Assembly: GCA_964462595.1 (NCBI GenBank)
Contig: CAYWXM010000024.1
Coordinates: 1 to 64,000, forward strand
Length of the DNA stretch: 64,000 nucleotides
From: SURF-21 sp964462595
GTDB lineage: Bacteria; Actinomycetota; Geothermincolia; Geothermincolales; RBG-13-55-18
Reading direction: 5' to 3'
A program made the position numbers and the translations under genes. The notes under the pieces are model-generated. The model did not search any database. It was not told where the DNA came from and saw nothing but the letters and a program-made list of their open reading frames with translations. Positions 17,194 through 25,874 of this stretch are shown here, one piece after another (positions within the stretch are counted from its first letter, which is position 1; every line of letters starts with the position of its first letter).

Positions 17194-17307
17194 CACTTGT
17201 ATAGAGAGGAATACCACCAGCACTACTTCAGCAAGAACCCGCAGGAGCCCTACTGCCGGGCGGTCATATCGCCGAAACTCGCCAAGTTGCGGAAGCGGAC
17301 CGGTTGA
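17194..17307 (+). pseudogene. C-terminal stump of a methionine sulfoxide reductase A gene
   Basis: Frame 17194-17307 encodes a segment, EEYHQHYFSKNPQEPYC then AVISPKLAKLRKRTG and stop, that matches the end of the intact MsrA at 52597-53124 at most positions. Upstream the frame has no MsrA catalytic motif GCFWC and stops at 17119-17121. It is a different sequence from the intact copy, so it comes from another msrA that was destroyed, perhaps when the islet was rearranged. Confidence 0.8.
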
Positions 17308-17352
17308 CGGCGCTCACTCGCCGAACCGCACCGCTACCCGATATCCCGCATC

Positions 17353-20016
17353 TCAAGAGGTCATGGACGGCTTCGGGTTGGCGGCGAGGCGCTCCAGCTC
17401 TCGGGGAGACGGCTCGCGGCGTGGCCCGGTCCAGTCGAAGCCCTCCAGTACCTCCGGGTTGAGGATATGCTCCGGCGCCTTGCCCCCGAGCAATGCGCGC
17501 AACTGCCCCGCGGCGATCTCGCCCTGGTGGGCTCCTATCTCCACCGTGTTTCCCCCGATATGGGGGGTGGCGATGACGTCCTCCCTTCCCGCCAAGCGGT
17601 CTCCCGAGCCCGGCGGCTCCACCGCGAAGACGTCGAGGGCTGCCCCGGCCAGCCGGCCTGATTCCAGCGCTTCGGCCAGGGCCGTGTCATCGACGAGGGA
17701 GGCGCGCGCGCTGTTGATCAAAAAGGCCCCTTCCTTCATGCGCGAGAAGGCCCCGGCGTCCATCATCCCCTCAGTGGCCGCCACGGCCGGGGCGTGCAGG
17801 CTGACGAAATCGCTGCGCTCCAGGAGTTCCTCGAAGGAGACCTTCTCCGCGCCCGCCATCGCCCCCGCCCCGGCGTCCACGCCGGGGTCGCAATAGAGTA
17901 CCTGCGCGCCGAATGACCCGAGCCTGCCGGCCACCCTGGCCCCCACGCTGCCCAGCCCCACCAGCCCCACCGTCTTGCGCCAGAGTTCCCTGCCCTGGAA
18001 GGCAAGGTAGGCTTCCCCCATCCTGGTTATGTCCCCCGCCTCGATATCATCCCGCTTGAGGAAGGCTGCCGCCTGCGGCAGCTTGCGCGCCAGCATGATC
18101 ATGCAGGCGACTACCAGGTCCGCCACCGCGTCCGCGTTCCTCCCGGGCGTGTTGGCCACGGGTATACCGAAGGCGGTGGCCGCCTCCAGGTCCACGTTTA
18201 CCGCGTTGACGCGGCAACAGATTATCATCTTAAGGTCCGGCAGCCCTTTCAAGGCCTCGAAGTCCACGATGTCCATCTCGGTCACGAAGACGTCGAAACC
18301 ATGCAGCGCCTCCACGAGGCCCTCGCCGTCGTCGTAGACCATGCGGTTCTCCCGCCAGGGGCGGAAGGATACCTCGCCCATCCCCTGTAACTCTCCCAGG
18401 GCCGCCTCGTCCAAGGATGCAGTCACCAGGATGCGCGGGCGGAAATACGCGAGGGCCTCGGCCTCCGCGGGAGTGCGGCCGAGCATGGCCATGGCCATGA
18501 GGTTGCCCATGTGGCCGTCGCACTCAGCGCGCAGGTCCACGGCCTCCCTCCATCCCGCGTAGAGGCCCTGGTATTTGCCGGAGTCCTCTCCCGGCTCGTG
18601 CGTCCTCTCCAAGTGAGAGAGGACGCGCGTACCCTCGGCCAGGTCGCCGAAGAGTCCGGCCCCCACCCCCGCGCAGATGGCCGCTCCCAGCGCCGAGACC
18701 TCCGGTGTGGAAGGCACCTTGACCAGCTTACCGGTGACGTCGCTCACTATCTGCGTCCACAAGGCGCTCCTGGACATGCCTCCCGCTACAGTGATAGCCG
18801 GTGGGTTAAGGCCTGCCACCTCCATTACCTGCTCCAGGTTGGCACGGAGCGAATAGGCGATCCCCTCGATCAGCGCCCTGGCAATATGGCGGCGGCAGCT
18901 CGCGGCGTCGGGGGTGACCATGTGGGACATGGTCAGATTCCCGAGCAGGATGTTGATGGTCTTGGCATCGAATATACGCGCGCCGAAGGTGGAATAGATG
19001 CCCACACCTCCCGGTTCAGACGCGCCGCTCTCCTCGAACAACAGCCCTACCGGGTCATCACGGTCGGGATACAGAATAAGCGAGAGCCATTCCAGGACCT
19101 TACCCGTGAGCAAGCCGTTACTCTCCAACACGTAGAGTCCCGGCACTGCATGGCGTCCGCTCCAAAGCCGGCCATCGCCATCCAGGAGGAAGTCTGCGGT
19201 GACGAGCTGGACTGGCATCCCGGTGCCGGCCATCACTCCTATGTCGCCTTCCTTCACGCATCCCGCTCCGAGCAATCCGCTCTGGGTATCAGCGCCCCCG
19301 GCTGCCACGGGTATGCCCGGCGCCAGCCCGAGATGCGCCGCTGCTTCGGCTGTAAGGCTACCGATGCGATCGCCTGCATCCACCATCGCAGGGAAAATCC
19401 CAGCCGGCAGCCCAAGCGATGCGATGAGTCCGAAGTCCCAATCGCTTACGCGGTTATCGAAGAGGAGTGTTTCGCCTGCCTGCGACCTCTCCGCGCGGAG
19501 TTCCCCCGCCAGACGGTACGCGACCCAGTCGGACAGGCTCGCCACCCGCCACGACTGCTCCAGCAGCCCCGGAGCATGCTCCTTCAACCACAGCAACCTG
19601 CTGCCCATGAAGATCGGGCTGGGCCAGTGGCCCCCTGCTTCGTGTACCTCTTTTCCTCGCTCCGCCCCCAAGGCCAGAGCCTCTCCCAGGGCACGAGCGT
19701 CCTGGTTGGGAGTGGCGAACAGGGCTCGGCCGCCGCGGTCGAGAAGTACCGTGGTATTACGCATGCTGGTGGACGCCAGACCCAGCACATCCCCCGGCCC
19801 GGCTGCCGATTCCTCCATGACATTACGGGACGCTTCCCCCAGCTTGAGCCACATATCCTCAAGGTCCATGTCGTATCCCAGACCAGCGGTGCCGGGTGCA
19901 ACCGCGTAGCTCCAGCTCCTACTCGCAACCGATACGTCCTGCGAGTCCAGATCTATCAGTAGACATCTTCCGGAGCCATTGCCGAGATCGAAGGCCATCA
20001 CCAACCTTTTATCCAT
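17353..20016 (-). CDS. FGGY sugar kinase / D-2-hydroxyacid dehydrogenase fusion, copy 1
   Basis: The 887-residue cytoplasmic protein fuses two enzymes. Residues ~1-495 are an FGGY carbohydrate kinase nearest in pattern to LsrK (MAFDLGNGSGR ATP loop, SMRNTT, NQDARA, catalytic Asp in GGADTQSG near 243, GGMSRSALW near 415). Residues ~550-865 are a complete 3-phosphoglycerate-dehydrogenase-type domain: VGLVGLGSVG nucleotide loop near 685, catalytic Arg in NSARAS near 770, Glu in FAVEPPG near 801, His in TPHIGGNT near 819. So both sites look active: phosphorylation then NAD-linked oxidation or the reverse is plausible. It is 10 bases after a UroD-family gene in the same operon. Copy 2 lies at 58734-61397. 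Confidence 0.88.
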   Translation of the reverse strand: MDKRLVMAFDLGNGSGRCLLIDLDSQDVSVASRSWSYAVAPGTAGLGYDMDLEDMWLKLGEASRNVMEESAAGPGDVLGLASTSMRNTTVLLDRGGRALFATPNQDARALGEALALGAERGKEVHEAGGHWPSPIFMGSRLLWLKEHAPGLLEQSWRVASLSDWVAYRLAGELRAERSQAGETLLFDNRVSDWDFGLIASLGLPAGIFPAMVDAGDRIGSLTAEAAAHLGLAPGIPVAAGGADTQSGLLGAGCVKEGDIGVMAGTGMPVQLVTADFLLDGDGRLWSGRHAVPGLYVLESNGLLTGKVLEWLSLILYPDRDDPVGLLFEESGASEPGGVGIYSTFGARIFDAKTINILLGNLTMSHMVTPDAASCRRHIARALIEGIAYSLRANLEQVMEVAGLNPPAITVAGGMSRSALWTQIVSDVTGKLVKVPSTPEVSALGAAICAGVGAGLFGDLAEGTRVLSHLERTHEPGEDSGKYQGLYAGWREAVDLRAECDGHMGNLMAMAMLGRTPAEAEALAYFRPRILVTASLDEAALGELQGMGEVSFRPWRENRMVYDDGEGLVEALHGFDVFVTEMDIVDFEALKGLPDLKMIICCRVNAVNVDLEAATAFGIPVANTPGRNADAVADLVVACMIMLARKLPQAAAFLKRDDIEAGDITRMGEAYLAFQGRELWRKTVGLVGLGSVGARVAGRLGSFGAQVLYCDPGVDAGAGAMAGAEKVSFEELLERSDFVSLHAPAVAATEGMMDAGAFSRMKEGAFLINSARASLVDDTALAEALESGRLAGAALDVFAVEPPGSGDRLAGREDVIATPHIGGNTVEIGAHQGEIAAGQLRALLGGKAPEHILNPEVLEGFDWTGPRREPSPRELERLAANPKPSMTS

Positions 20017-20026
20017 GAGCTATCAT

Positions 20027-21124
20027 CTATTCCTTGACAACTATGGGGTAGTTACCGTACTTGCGCGCGGCCTTGATCATGGCCAGGTAGTTCTCCGGCT
20101 TGCACCCGGGATGGATGGTGTTGTCCGAGCATAATACATACCCGCCTCCGGGGGCCGCCACGGCAATGGCGTCCTGCACTGCTTCCTCGACCTCCTGTTC
20201 GGTGCCGAAGGGAAGAAGGTACGAGCAATCGATGTTGCCGAACAGGCACAGCCTGTCACCGTAAAGCTCCTTGACCTTGGCGATGTCCATGCACTGGGGC
20301 TGGATGGAATGGAAGCCGTCGAAACCGGCCTCGACCAGCCGGTCCATGAGCGGCCACATGTTACCGTCGGAATGTTTGAATATGAACTTGCCTCGGGAAT
20401 GAACGAAATCGACGATCGCCTTATGGTAAGGCATGACGAACTCGTCGTAGTGGTCCGGGGACATGAAGGTTGACTTGTTATATGCGAAATCGCCGTCAAG
20501 GCAGATGACGTCGGCCCCCAGGGAGATCCCGATATCTAGCGAGGCGAGCACGTAGTCTGTGGTCATCTTCATGATCTCACGCACGAAATCCGGGCTCCTG
20601 CGGATATAGGGAAAGAACTTCTCCATACCCCCCGTGAGGTTCCGGCTCAACTGGAAGGGCCCGGGGTTGATCAAGATCTGTGCCAGGTCGTCTCCAAAAT
20701 GTTCCTTGGCGGCCACCAGCATGAGGTAATCGGATTCCTGGGGTCGATATGCGGAGAAGGAGGCAAGATCGTCCGGCCGGCTCACGGGGCCACTCTTGAT
20801 AACGGACTCTCCCACTGGGCTTAACTGTAAAGTACAGCCCCAGGCGTCCCTGATGAAACCAGCGCCAGCTGGTTCCGAGGCGATCAACAGCATAGAAGGG
20901 AAGCCGTCGATTTCCAGCTCCTCTATAAGGGTAAAGAGAAGGCCCAGGAGCTTGAGCTTTTCTTCTAATGTCATGTCGTGAACCTGCTTCGCGGGCGGAA
21001 GGTCGTCGGTAAAGAAAGCGCCGATATTAATTATCGACTGCTCATTGAAGGCCATCTCCCACACGGGGACCCTGTCCGGCTCGATATGCAGGAAGGCTTT
21101 CTCGATCCTCTCTTTCCCGGTCAT
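20027..21124 (-). CDS. UroD-family (MtaA-like) corrinoid methyltransferase
   Basis: The 365-residue TIM-barrel protein belongs to the uroporphyrinogen decarboxylase superfamily. It lacks a heme-pathway context and resembles MtaA-type methyltransferases or UroD-like demethylases, which move methyl groups to or from corrinoid proteins. Possible zinc-ligand motifs are IFKHSDGN, LFGNIDCSYLL and NTIHPGC near the C-terminus. It leads the operon with the kinase-dehydrogenase fusion (10-base gap) and a corrinoid protein follows further down, supporting methyl transfer over heme synthesis. Methyl donor or acceptor unknown. Confidence 0.83.
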   Translation of the reverse strand: MTGKERIEKAFLHIEPDRVPVWEMAFNEQSIINIGAFFTDDLPPAKQVHDMTLEEKLKLLGLLFTLIEELEIDGFPSMLLIASEPAGAGFIRDAWGCTLQLSPVGESVIKSGPVSRPDDLASFSAYRPQESDYLMLVAAKEHFGDDLAQILINPGPFQLSRNLTGGMEKFFPYIRRSPDFVREIMKMTTDYVLASLDIGISLGADVICLDGDFAYNKSTFMSPDHYDEFVMPYHKAIVDFVHSRGKFIFKHSDGNMWPLMDRLVEAGFDGFHSIQPQCMDIAKVKELYGDRLCLFGNIDCSYLLPFGTEQEVEEAVQDAIAVAAPGGGYVLCSDNTIHPGCKPENYLAMIKAARKYGNYPIVVKE

Positions 21125-21484
21125 GGCCAGTCCTTTCCTCTATGAGTTTCCCGAGCAACCTGAGCCGATAGACGATCAACATGATTATACAGGACCCGCG
21201 TCGGTGGTGACCTTTGCCCCACGAAATCCCAGCTTTAGAAGGCCGTCGAAATCAAGCCCCAAACGCCCGTTTTTTCTTCACCCATTGGGTTTACTCCTTA
21301 TGACATACCTGTTTTACCGATAAGCTTGTTCTGATGCATTGTTAAGCAAAGTTAGCTAGTAGTCCTTTGAAGTTTGAAATGAGAAATGCCTTAGCGCATC
21401 TTCCCATCTTGTCTCCTTTGCTGCCCATTGCTCTTCAAGGTCAAGTGTATTTTGAATCTTCTTGGCAACTTCTTTGGGGTAGGC
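21125..21484. other. AT-rich leader between UroD gene and tRNA-Ser(CGA)
   Basis: No gene with a start is convincing. On the minus strand a ~40-codon frame (PKEVAKKIQNTLDLEEQW near its middle) runs out of the tRNA 3' end to a stop at 21356; it has a protein-like look but no start codon and could be a remnant. AT-rich composition is typical of an island end. Confidence 0.35.
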
Positions 21485-21576
21485 TGGCGGAGAGGGTGGG
21501 ATTCGAACCCACGAGACCCCTCGCGAGGCCCAACGGTTTTCGAGACCGCCGCATTCGTCCACTCTGCCACCTCTCC
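21485..21576 (-). tRNA. tRNA-Ser(CGA), CCA encoded, integration target
   Basis: Class II tRNA: acceptor GGAGAGG/CCTCTCC, anticodon stem CGGT/ACCG with loop CTCGAAA (anticodon CGA), variable arm GCCTCGCGAGGGG, T loop TTCGAAT, discriminator G, CCA at 21485-21487. A -10 box TATAAT (21590 down to 21585) with a TTCAAC 17 bases above it forms the promoter. It reads UCG. Its 3' half is copied at 15111 and, decayed, at 13040. Confidence 0.96.
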
Positions 21577-21776
21577 GCCTCACCATTATAGCGATGTGCG
21601 GGCGGCGGTTGAACCAGAAGCGCCTTTACGGCTAAACGTTTCGCGGATGGCCGCCAGGAAGACGGCCTTATCGAGAGGGAACCCTGTTAAGGAAGGTTTT
21701 TCATCCAGCATCGATGGGCTGCAAATTGCGCAAGAATGCCGGCATGTAAAGGAAGGGCCTGACCGGTGCGCGTGCG

Positions 21777-22298
21777 TTATCCGGGGGGTTTGTCTCCGTT
21801 GCGCCTGGATTCGAAGAACTTTCGCAGTATATCCTGGCATTCCTCCTCCAGGATGCCGTCGGTTATATCGATACGGTGATGGGTGGTCTCGTCGCTAACC
21901 AGGTTGTAGCGGCTGCCCGCGGCGCCCAGCTTTATATCCCGGGCCCCGAAAACCAGCCGGGCCACCCGGGCCTGCACGAGGGCCCCCGCGCACATGGGGC
22001 AAGGCTCGAGGGTCACGTAAAGGGTGGAGCCATCCAGCCTCCAGCCGCCTAGGCGGGCCGCTCCCTCCTGCAGGGCCAGGACCTCGGCGTGGTCCATGGG
22101 GTTACCCGTCGCCTCCCTGCGGTTATGGGTAGAGGCGATTATCTTCCCGTCCTTTACCAGCACCGCCCCTACCGGGATCTCTCCCTCGTCCGCCGCGGCG
22201 CGGGCTTCCTCCAGCGCCACGAGCATGTATTCCTTGTCTTTCAAATCCTGCCCATTCCTTTTTTTGTATGCATCAACCGTGTTTCCTGCTTCTTTCAT
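21777..22298 (-). CDS. tadA: tRNA-specific adenosine deaminase TadA
   Basis: The 173-residue zinc enzyme converts A34 to inosine in tRNA-Arg(ACG). The HAE motif (PMDHAEVLAL) and the PCPMC zinc cysteines (LEPCPMCAGAL) are intact, and GEIPVGAVLV is typical. Start is uncertain: ATG 22298 overlaps the upstream AOR gene by 26 bases without a ribosome site, while ATG 22226 (MLVALEEA) follows AAGGA and fits family length better. Its substrate tRNA is encoded at 27546-27622. It appears to be third in a ferredoxin-AOR-tadA transcript. Confidence 0.93.
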   Translation of the reverse strand: MKEAGNTVDAYKKRNGQDLKDKEYMLVALEEARAAADEGEIPVGAVLVKDGKIIASTHNRREATGNPMDHAEVLALQEGAARLGGWRLDGSTLYVTLEPCPMCAGALVQARVARLVFGARDIKLGAAGSRYNLVSDETTHHRIDITDGILEEECQDILRKFFESRRNGDKPPG

Positions 22299-24117
22299 CG
22301 TAATAATCGGCGAGAAGGGTTAGAATATCTTCGCGCGTTAGTTCATTTCCGAAATAATCGTGCAGGCGGCCGCCGCGTCCCCATAGCGGTTGCTCGCCGA
22401 ACCAGGCTTCGGGCGGGGCGTCCGTATCCAGCCCGAGCCCCTCGCGGGTGCTCAGTTCGCGGTACAGTTCCCAGCCCCGGGCAGCCTTGTCCATCATCTC
22501 CCAGACCTCCAGCTCCACGCCGGTAACGGCGGTATAGAGGTCGCGGATGAGAGCGGCGTGGTAAAAGCGGTTTATCTGGAAGCGGTTGCATATGCCGAGG
22601 GAGCTGAAGAGGCTGAACCAGTCCTGGGAGTAGCGGGTCAGCCTGCCCACGTTCATGCCCCCGGGAGGGGAGAAGATGCGCCCCATGGCTTCCTCCCCGA
22701 CCCCCATGCGCTCGGTCAGGCGCCGCAGCCGGTCCTCCGGCATCCCCGGCACGTAGGTCGCCGAGCCCGCGCTGGCCGAGGTCGGCCCCCGCGGCGATAC
22801 TATCTGCTCGAATTCCATGGTGCCCAAGCCGCTTACCCGGGGGTCATACAGGCAGTCCTGATCCTTGACCAGCATGCTGTAGCGGCGCTTGTCCTCGCCG
22901 AAGAGCTCGAACGCCCCCCGCCAGCCACGGGCGAAAGCCTCGCCGATCTCTCCCTTGCCCTCCGTCACCCTCATCGCCAGCTCGCGCAGTATCTCCGCCC
23001 CCCTGACCAGCGGTATGCCTTCCGCATCCTTTTCTCCGATTATGCCCTGTTCCTGCAGCTCCAGGAGGAAGGCAGCCTGCCAGCTCAAGGTCATGAAGTC
23101 CAGCCCCAGATCGTCCAGGAGGGCCAGGGTGGAAGCGGCTTCCTCGGCGTCGCGCATCGAGAGGGCGCAGCCGATGATGGCGGCATTGAGGAAAGAGGTG
23201 GAGTAGACGCTCTCTCCCGTCGACGGCAGGTACAGCTCGTCCTTGTCAGCGAGGAAACACGAAGGGCAGGATATCCTGCGTTTCTTCAGCTTGAGGTAGG
23301 CTTGCGGGCCGAAGCGCTCGGTCATCTCCCGCAGGTCCTCCTCGCTGGAACCGTAGGGGAGGAGCTGGCTGGCGTACATGGGCCAGGCGCCGATCATCCC
23401 GAACTCCGCGGCGGCCTCGCGCATATCGAATCTCTGCAGGCGCTCATGAAGCCCAGAGACCAGCTCCTGCAGGCGCGAAGAATCGGCTACCTTCACCCCG
23501 CCGCCGCCCTTGATCACCAGAGCCTTGAGGTTCTTGGATCCCAGAACCGCAGCCATACCTCCCCGCCCCAGGGTGGCGCTGCCGTCTATCATGGCCAGGG
23601 AGGAGTGCACGCCTCTCTCCCCTGCGGGGCCGATGGCCGTGACCGATGCGCCTGGAAAGCGATCCCACAGGTCTCGCGTCGTCTCCAGGATGCCCCTGCC
23701 CCATAGGCGTTCTGCGGCAAGGAACTCGACACGATCGTCTTCAATGTGCAGAATGGTTGGCTCGGAGGCCCTTCCCAGGACGATGAGGTGGTCCAGGCCC
23801 GACCATTTCATGTGCGCCCCCAGGCCCATGCTGCCTCCCGCCGACGCTACCGCCCCCGTGAGCGGCACGCGGGTGTTGACCATGACCCGCGAGGAGCCCG
23901 GGACCAAGGTCCCTACCATCGGGCCTGCGCCGAAGATGACCGGGTTCTGTGGCGAGAAGGGGTCATTGCCGGGGCTGGCGTATGCGGTGAAAAGGCGGTT
24001 GTTGACCCCGAAACCGCCCAGGTAGTCCCCCGCATATTCCTCGGGGTAATCCTCCAGCGATACCTTTCCGCGGGTGAGGTCGACGACCATCAGGCGCCCG
24101 CTGTATCCCCCCTGCAT
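22273..24117 (-). CDS. AOR-family oxidoreductase with altered cluster ligand
   Basis: The 614-residue protein has the AOR fold: N-terminal pterin domain (YLGGFGVNNRLF, GSSRVMVNTRVPLTG, GRGGMAAVLGSKNLKA) and the C-terminal helical domains. In the cluster motif C284 and C287 are kept (ISCPSC), but the third ligand position is D291 instead of Cys; the fourth Cys is likely C510 (GICNRF). Asp can ligate 4Fe-4S clusters in some ferredoxins, so the cluster may survive with changed properties. It starts 1 base after a two-cluster ferredoxin gene, its probable electron partner. Substrate unknown. Confidence 0.87.
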   Translation of the reverse strand: MQGGYSGRLMVVDLTRGKVSLEDYPEEYAGDYLGGFGVNNRLFTAYASPGNDPFSPQNPVIFGAGPMVGTLVPGSSRVMVNTRVPLTGAVASAGGSMGLGAHMKWSGLDHLIVLGRASEPTILHIEDDRVEFLAAERLWGRGILETTRDLWDRFPGASVTAIGPAGERGVHSSLAMIDGSATLGRGGMAAVLGSKNLKALVIKGGGGVKVADSSRLQELVSGLHERLQRFDMREAAAEFGMIGAWPMYASQLLPYGSSEEDLREMTERFGPQAYLKLKKRRISCPSCFLADKDELYLPSTGESVYSTSFLNAAIIGCALSMRDAEEAASTLALLDDLGLDFMTLSWQAAFLLELQEQGIIGEKDAEGIPLVRGAEILRELAMRVTEGKGEIGEAFARGWRGAFELFGEDKRRYSMLVKDQDCLYDPRVSGLGTMEFEQIVSPRGPTSASAGSATYVPGMPEDRLRRLTERMGVGEEAMGRIFSPPGGMNVGRLTRYSQDWFSLFSSLGICNRFQINRFYHAALIRDLYTAVTGVELEVWEMMDKAARGWELYRELSTREGLGLDTDAPPEAWFGEQPLWGRGGRLHDYFGNELTREDILTLLADYYDERSRKHG

Positions 24118-24118
24118 A

Positions 24119-24328
24119 TCACTTCCCTTTCTCTATCGCCCCGTAGGGACAGTACTTCGCGCATCGCGCGCACTCGTCGCAATCCTGTGTAAACTCGGCT
24201 TGCGTCAGCGACCCGTCCCCCCGCAGCACGATGTAGGCGAGAGAAGGGTTGCATTCCCCATGGTGCGAAAGCGAACATACGAGCTGGCAGGTCATGCAAC
24301 CCGTACATTTCTCGGCATCATGTACCAT
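24119..24328 (-). CDS. Two-cluster 4Fe-4S ferredoxin, AOR partner
   Basis: The 69-residue protein has CTGCMTCQLVC at residues 8-18 and CDECARCAKYCP near 50-60, consistent with two 4Fe-4S clusters in the style of HycB/AOR small subunits. It should pass electrons to or from the AOR-type enzyme encoded directly downstream (1 base between stop and start). The ATG at 24328 has GGAGG 9 bases upstream. Confidence 0.88.
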   Translation of the reverse strand: MVHDAEKCTGCMTCQLVCSLSHHGECNPSLAYIVLRGDGSLTQAEFTQDCDECARCAKYCPYGAIEKGK

Positions 24329-24530
24329 TTCATCTCTCCTCCCACGAGCCTGTTTTTTCCTCCATCCCCATTCTATACTCTTTCCGCATCAGCGCTCAGC
24401 CGCTAAAACCCGGCACGAGCCTTAAACACCGCTAAATAACCCTTTTCCGGCGTTCACTTCAGTTAAAGAAAGCCACTGACGATAAAAGGACAGCGACTAT
24501 ACGGTAACCTTTCCAAAGAGGTACAGTTTC

Positions 24531-25388
24531 ATGCAAGCAAAGTCCGGGAAAGAGATGCGCAAGCTCCTGGTGGCGGTGTCCGTCACAACCCTCGTGTTGG
24601 TCCTGGCGGTGATCGCTTATTTTATGATCGACGTCATCGTCACAACTAACAGCAATATCGAGCGAAACAAGGAGCTGGTGATCGAGCAATCCGTTTCAAA
24701 CCTCACCGAGATCGGAAATGAGATCAACGGCATGATCGGCAGCCCCGAAATAATCAACATGTTCAATCAGGAACTGATAAATGACATCCTTTCCGGTAAC
24801 TGGGAGGTTTTCTACGGCTTTATCGGCGATGCCGCCATCAACCTGTATCCCATCCAATACGTGGGGGTGATCCGCGGCGGCGAGCTGGTATATTCCGAGA
24901 CCAAGACAGATTATGGTGTGGACGAGGACAAAATGTCCACTCAACCACCCGAAATGGATTTCGAGACCCTGGACGCGCTGGGCGACGAGGAGGGCTTCTT
25001 CGTCTCCGTCTTCTGGCCCATCGACCTGAGCGTCATGGGTCTGGAGGATTTCTACGTCAATATGATCGTCGACCGTACCGATGACATGGCTTCGGTCACG
25101 GCGTATTTCGAGGACCAGAGAAACGACTTGATCTTGAGGCTCTCCATCGTATCGATCATCGCCATAATCCTCTCCCTGCTGATCACCACCATCGGCTTGC
25201 GCTATTTCACCCGCAAGTATGTCGTGGAACCTATCGAGGAACTTAACCGCACGGCGGAAGAGATATCGGGCGGCACCTTCAAGGGGGAAGTCGAGGTTGA
25301 CCCGGACAGTGCCTACGCCGCCTTGCAGGGCCTGCTGCGCAGCGGCCAGAAGGTGCTGAGCCGCATGGACGACGAGATGCGGGACTAA
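24531..25388 (+). CDS. Membrane HAMP sensor protein without output domain
   Basis: The 285-residue protein has an N-terminal transmembrane helix (~10-35), an extracytoplasmic sensory region (~36-195), a second transmembrane helix (~200-222) and a HAMP domain (YVVEPIEELNRTAEEISGGTF, ~230-265), then ends after 20 more residues. No kinase, chemotaxis or GGDEF domain follows, so it must signal through a partner. GAGG 9 bases before ATG 24531 supports the start. The next gene encodes a 77-residue protein that may be such a partner. Confidence 0.8.
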   Translation: MQAKSGKEMRKLLVAVSVTTLVLVLAVIAYFMIDVIVTTNSNIERNKELVIEQSVSNLTEIGNEINGMIGSPEIINMFNQELINDILSGNWEVFYGFIGDAAINLYPIQYVGVIRGGELVYSETKTDYGVDEDKMSTQPPEMDFETLDALGDEEGFFVSVFWPIDLSVMGLEDFYVNMIVDRTDDMASVTAYFEDQRNDLILRLSIVSIIAIILSLLITTIGLRYFTRKYVVEPIEELNRTAEEISGGTFKGEVEVDPDSAYAALQGLLRSGQKVLSRMDDEMRD

Positions 25389-25548
25389 TACCCGGATAGT
25401 AATCCGCATGCAGGGATAAAGTTTCCGAGGCCTGGAAACGATATATCATAGGGGATTGCGGATTACGGGATGCCGGCAGAAGGCATAGGGAAACAGCCGG
25501 TAAGGTCATCGCCGTTCGAGGCGGAGAATAGCGAACAGGAGGAAGTCT

Positions 25549-25782
25549 TTGGCGAACAAGCTCGCGCAGGAGATAGAGAAGATACTATCCGACGCGGTTG
25601 GCGATTTCATTGCCAGAGCCACTGTGAAAAAGAACTGCGAACTCATAGGAACGACGCCGGATACCATAACCGCCGACAAGCTACCGGAACTCGCAGAAAA
25701 GATAGACAAATCGGTTTCCTTCTTCTCGGGCAAAGATGTAGGAAGCGCTCTGGCGGACAAGATCCGGGCCATAAAGGTTTGA
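25549..25782 (+). CDS. Small protein downstream of the HAMP sensor
   Basis: The 77-residue protein is soluble and helical with no known motif (KLAQEIEKILSDAVGDFIAR at its N-terminus). TTG 25549 is chosen because AGGAGG lies 6 bases upstream. A strong terminator follows at 25802, so it ends the transcription unit of the HAMP sensor. Function unknown; a signalling partner is an inference from position only. Confidence 0.7.
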   Translation: MANKLAQEIEKILSDAVGDFIARATVKKNCELIGTTPDTITADKLPELAEKIDKSVSFFSGKDVGSALADKIRAIKV

Positions 25783-25801
25783 ACGTAAGTTGTGGACTTT
25801 T

Positions 25802-25829
25802 CCGGCGGCCTCCGGCCGCCGGTTTTTTT
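25802..25829 (+). terminator. Rho-independent terminator
   Basis: Perfect 9-bp stem (25802-25810 with 25814-25822), 3-base loop, then seven T residues; 20 bases past the 77-residue gene. Confidence 0.93.
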
Positions 25830-25874
25830 ATACCGGCGCGGCCGCAGGAGCGTATGCGCCGAGAAGCTCGCCGC

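Noticed and set aside
18511..19962. Long plus-strand frame across the first kinase-dehydrogenase fusion
   Set aside because: It is a shadow of the minus-strand gene, with Arg/His/Gln-rich translation and no homology pattern.
21356..21483. A protein gene beginning in the tRNA-Ser 3' end
   Set aside because: The frame has no start codon outside the tRNA. It may be a remnant but cannot be supported as a gene.
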